Origin: Desulforegulaceae bacterium
GTDB taxonomy: Bacteria > Desulfobacterota > Desulfobacteria > Desulfobacterales > JACKCP01
NCBI GenBank assembly: GCA_034006035.1
Contig: JAVETN010000007.1
Coordinates: 1-64,000 of the forward strand
Length of the DNA stretch: 64,000 nt
Direction of reading: 5' to 3'
Under the pieces are notes generated by a model. It was not told the DNA's origin. It did not search any database and worked only from the letters and a program-made list of their open reading frames with translations. Both the position numbers and the translations under genes were made by a program. How positions within the stretch are numbered: position 1 is the stretch's first letter; the number at the start of each line of letters is the position of its first letter. Shown here piece after piece: positions 62,290-64,000 of this stretch.

Positions 62290-64000
62290 GTGATTTCAGT
62301 TTCAGGGGTAACAAAAAGTTTTGGTCAAAATGTTTTGTTTGACTCAATAAACTTTAAAATAAATTCAGGTGAAAAAGTAGGGCTGGTAGGCAAAAACGGG
62401 CATGGGAAGTCAACCCTTTTGCGACTTATCACAGGTGGAACTGAACCTGACCAGGGTGAAATAATGACACCTAGAAACTACAAAACAGGCTATTTGACCC
62501 AGATATTAGATTTTTCAAAGGAAACTCTTTTAAAAGAAGTTTCTGCCTCCCTTCCGCCAAATGAGAAGGAAAGTATTTGGAAAGCTGAAAAAATTCTTTC
62601 AGGGCTTGGTTTTTCAGTTTCAGATTTTGAAAGATCTCCAAAGGAATTTTCAGGGGGGTATCAGGTGAGAATAAATCTTGCAAAACTTCTTGTGGGAGAG
62701 CCAGACTTTCTTCTTCTTGACGAGCCTACAAACTATCTTGATATAGTTTCCATAAGATGGTTGAAAGAATTTTTATCCAAATGGCCAAAGGAATTTTTGT
62801 TAATCACCCATGACAGAAGATTTATGGATTCTGTGGTAACCCATGTTGCAGGTATTCATCGGAAAAAATTGAAAAAAGTCCAAGGGAATACCCAGTCATA
62901 TTATGAGAAAATAATTTTAGAAGAAGAAATTTATGAAAAAACAAGGGTAAATGAAGAAAAAAGAAAAAAAGAAGTAGAACTTTTTATTACAAGATTTCGT
63001 GCCAAGGCAAGGCTTGCTGGAATGGTTCAGTCAAGGGTGAAATCTTTGGAAAAAATGGGCAGTAAGCAAAAACTGGATAAAATTGAACAGCTGGATTTTT
63101 CCTTTAATGAGGTCCCTTTTTCAGGAAAACAGATTTTAAATGTAAAAAATCTTGATTTTTCCTACTCAGAAGAAAAAAAAATTATAAGCAATTTAAGTTT
63201 TTCAATTAATTCAGGGGAAAAAATAGGAATAATTGGTGCAAATGGTCGTGGAAAAACAACTCTTGTAAAAATCCTTTCAGGAATCATTCAGCCTGATTCA
63301 GGTAAAATAAATTTTAACAACAACGCAAGGCCAGGAGTTTATGTTCAGGATTTTCTTGATGATTTAAAAGATGAAAACACTGTTGAAGATGAAGTGTTTT
63401 ACGCAAACAATGAACTTGACAGGACAAAGGTAAGATCCATTTGCGGAGCAATGCTTTTTCCAGGAGATGATGCCTTAAAGCCTGTGGGTATTCTTTCAGG
63501 GGGAGAAAGAAGCAGGGTGATGCTTGGAAAGCTTTTGGCAAGACCAACAAATTTTTTGTTTCTTGATGAGCCTACCAACCATCTTGATATGGATTCTTGT
63601 GATGCTCTTCTTTCAGCACTGGACAATTTTTCAGGAGCGGTTTTAATGGTTACCCATAATGAAATGCTTCTTGATGCGGTTGCTCAAAAACTCATAGTTT
63701 TTTATCGTGATAAAATTGAAGTTTTTGAAGGGACTTATCAGGAGTTTCTAGAAAAGGTGGGGTGGGAAGAAGAGCTGGGCGAACAGTCTAAAAAAGAAGT
63801 TTCTGAAAACAATCAGGATAAAAAACTGATTAAAAGGCAAAGAGCCATTGTAATTCAGGAAAAATCAAGGGCAGTTCGTCCTTTAAAAAAAGAAATCAAG
63901 AAAATTGAAGATAAAATAATTTTATTTGAAGAGGAGGAAAAAAAGCTTGGAGATGATATGCAAAATGCTTCTGAAACAGGAGATGTGGAAAAAATGAGCA
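62290..64000 (+). CDS. ABC-F family ATPase (partial, runs off the window)
   Basis: The first 570 codons of an ABC-F protein, a soluble ATPase with two nucleotide-binding domains and no membrane part; members act on the ribosome E-site. Domain 1: VGLVGKNGHGKSTLLRLI, EFSGGYQVRINLAKLL and LLLDEPTNYLDI. Then the linker helix pair with RFRAKARLAGMVQSR. Domain 2: IGIIGANGRGKTTLVKIL, LSGGERSRVMLGKLLA and FLDEPTNHLDM. After that a charged coiled-coil tail begins. The start is GTG 62290, with AAGGAG 9 nt upstream. The Uup/EttA/YheS type cannot be decided without the 3' end. The frame has no stop up to 64000. Confidence 0.92.
   Translation, partial: MISVSGVTKSFGQNVLFDSINFKINSGEKVGLVGKNGHGKSTLLRLITGGTEPDQGEIMTPRNYKTGYLTQILDFSKETLLKEVSASLPPNEKESIWKAEKILSGLGFSVSDFERSPKEFSGGYQVRINLAKLLVGEPDFLLLDEPTNYLDIVSIRWLKEFLSKWPKEFLLITHDRRFMDSVVTHVAGIHRKKLKKVQGNTQSYYEKIILEEEIYEKTRVNEEKRKKEVELFITRFRAKARLAGMVQSRVKSLEKMGSKQKLDKIEQLDFSFNEVPFSGKQILNVKNLDFSYSEEKKIISNLSFSINSGEKIGIIGANGRGKTTLVKILSGIIQPDSGKINFNNNARPGVYVQDFLDDLKDENTVEDEVFYANNELDRTKVRSICGAMLFPGDDALKPVGILSGGERSRVMLGKLLARPTNFLFLDEPTNHLDMDSCDALLSALDNFSGAVLMVTHNEMLLDAVAQKLIVFYRDKIEVFEGTYQEFLEKVGWEEELGEQSKKEVSENNQDKKLIKRQRAIVIQEKSRAVRPLKKEIKKIEDKIILFEEEEKKLGDDMQNASETGDVEKMS

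Overview
The window looks like chromosomal DNA of a low-G+C Gram-negative bacterium, most plausibly a member of the Desulfobacterota (former Deltaproteobacteria). Supporting signs are a KDO/LPS sugar cluster (kdsB, epimerase, ugd), lipoproteins with lipoboxes, an RpoH-type sigma factor, a class III PHA synthase pair (phaE/phaC), a stand-alone FrhB-like ferredoxin protein, Mrp, and pyruvate phosphate dikinase. The lineage is inferred from gene content and style; no search was run.

Layout. 1-170: end of an rRNA operon (5S plus terminator). 0.4-4.3 kb: small ORF, aldo/keto reductase and copper ATPase, all minus. 4.4-7.0 kb: a cobalamin riboswitch in front of metE. 7.1-11.1 kb: a fused HisH-HisF of the eukaryotic HIS7 type, a cold-shock protein and an FAD dehydrogenase, all minus. 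11.3-18.2 kb: the complete trpEGDCFBA operon behind a leader peptide with tandem Trp codons and a terminator-type attenuator. 18.1-28.2 kb: an accessory and decay zone with a 205-bp nested inverted-repeat element, several copies of a GGGGACACCATACTTAATT-type end sequence, a decayed REP-associated (IS200-like) transposase, remnants of a TacA/TacT toxin-antitoxin pair, an intact RelE/Phd pair, an MFS transporter and a SLOG-like gene of higher G+C, LemA plus a frameshifted DUF2207 gene, a diguanylate cyclase and a thiol-peroxidase remnant. 28.2-40.1 kb: selO, the UDP-sugar/KDO cluster, rtcB, FrhB-like protein, then a translationally coupled rpoH - TPR lipoprotein - small lipoprotein run ending in mrp. 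40.4-40.6 kb: tRNA-Arg(TCT) and tRNA-Gly(GCC). 40.8-49.3 kb: cysteine synthase, CheX, RNase HI, methyltransferase, RmuC and a polar amino-acid ABC transporter whose permease carries an extra periplasmic TPR-like domain. 49.7-53.7 kb: PlsC, class II photolyase, MerR regulator and iron-sulfur flavoprotein. 53.8-59.2 kb: SUMF1-like lipoprotein-sized secreted protein, LysM protein, phosphoesterase and a phaE-phaC-maoC cluster. 59.3-64 kb: ppdK and the start of an ABC-F ATPase that runs off the window.

How the genes work together. The trp operon is self-contained and shows attenuation control. metE is under B12 control, which implies the cell also has a B12-dependent route. phaE, phaC and the MaoC hydratase form a storage-polymer unit in which the hydratase could feed (R)-3-hydroxyacyl-CoA to the synthase. 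kdsB, the epimerase and ugd supply sugar nucleotides for LPS or capsule. The 18-28 kb zone is the only part with clear signs of transfer, insertion and gene loss; the rest reads as ordinary core genome. I did not find a phage, CRISPR array or recognised defence island.
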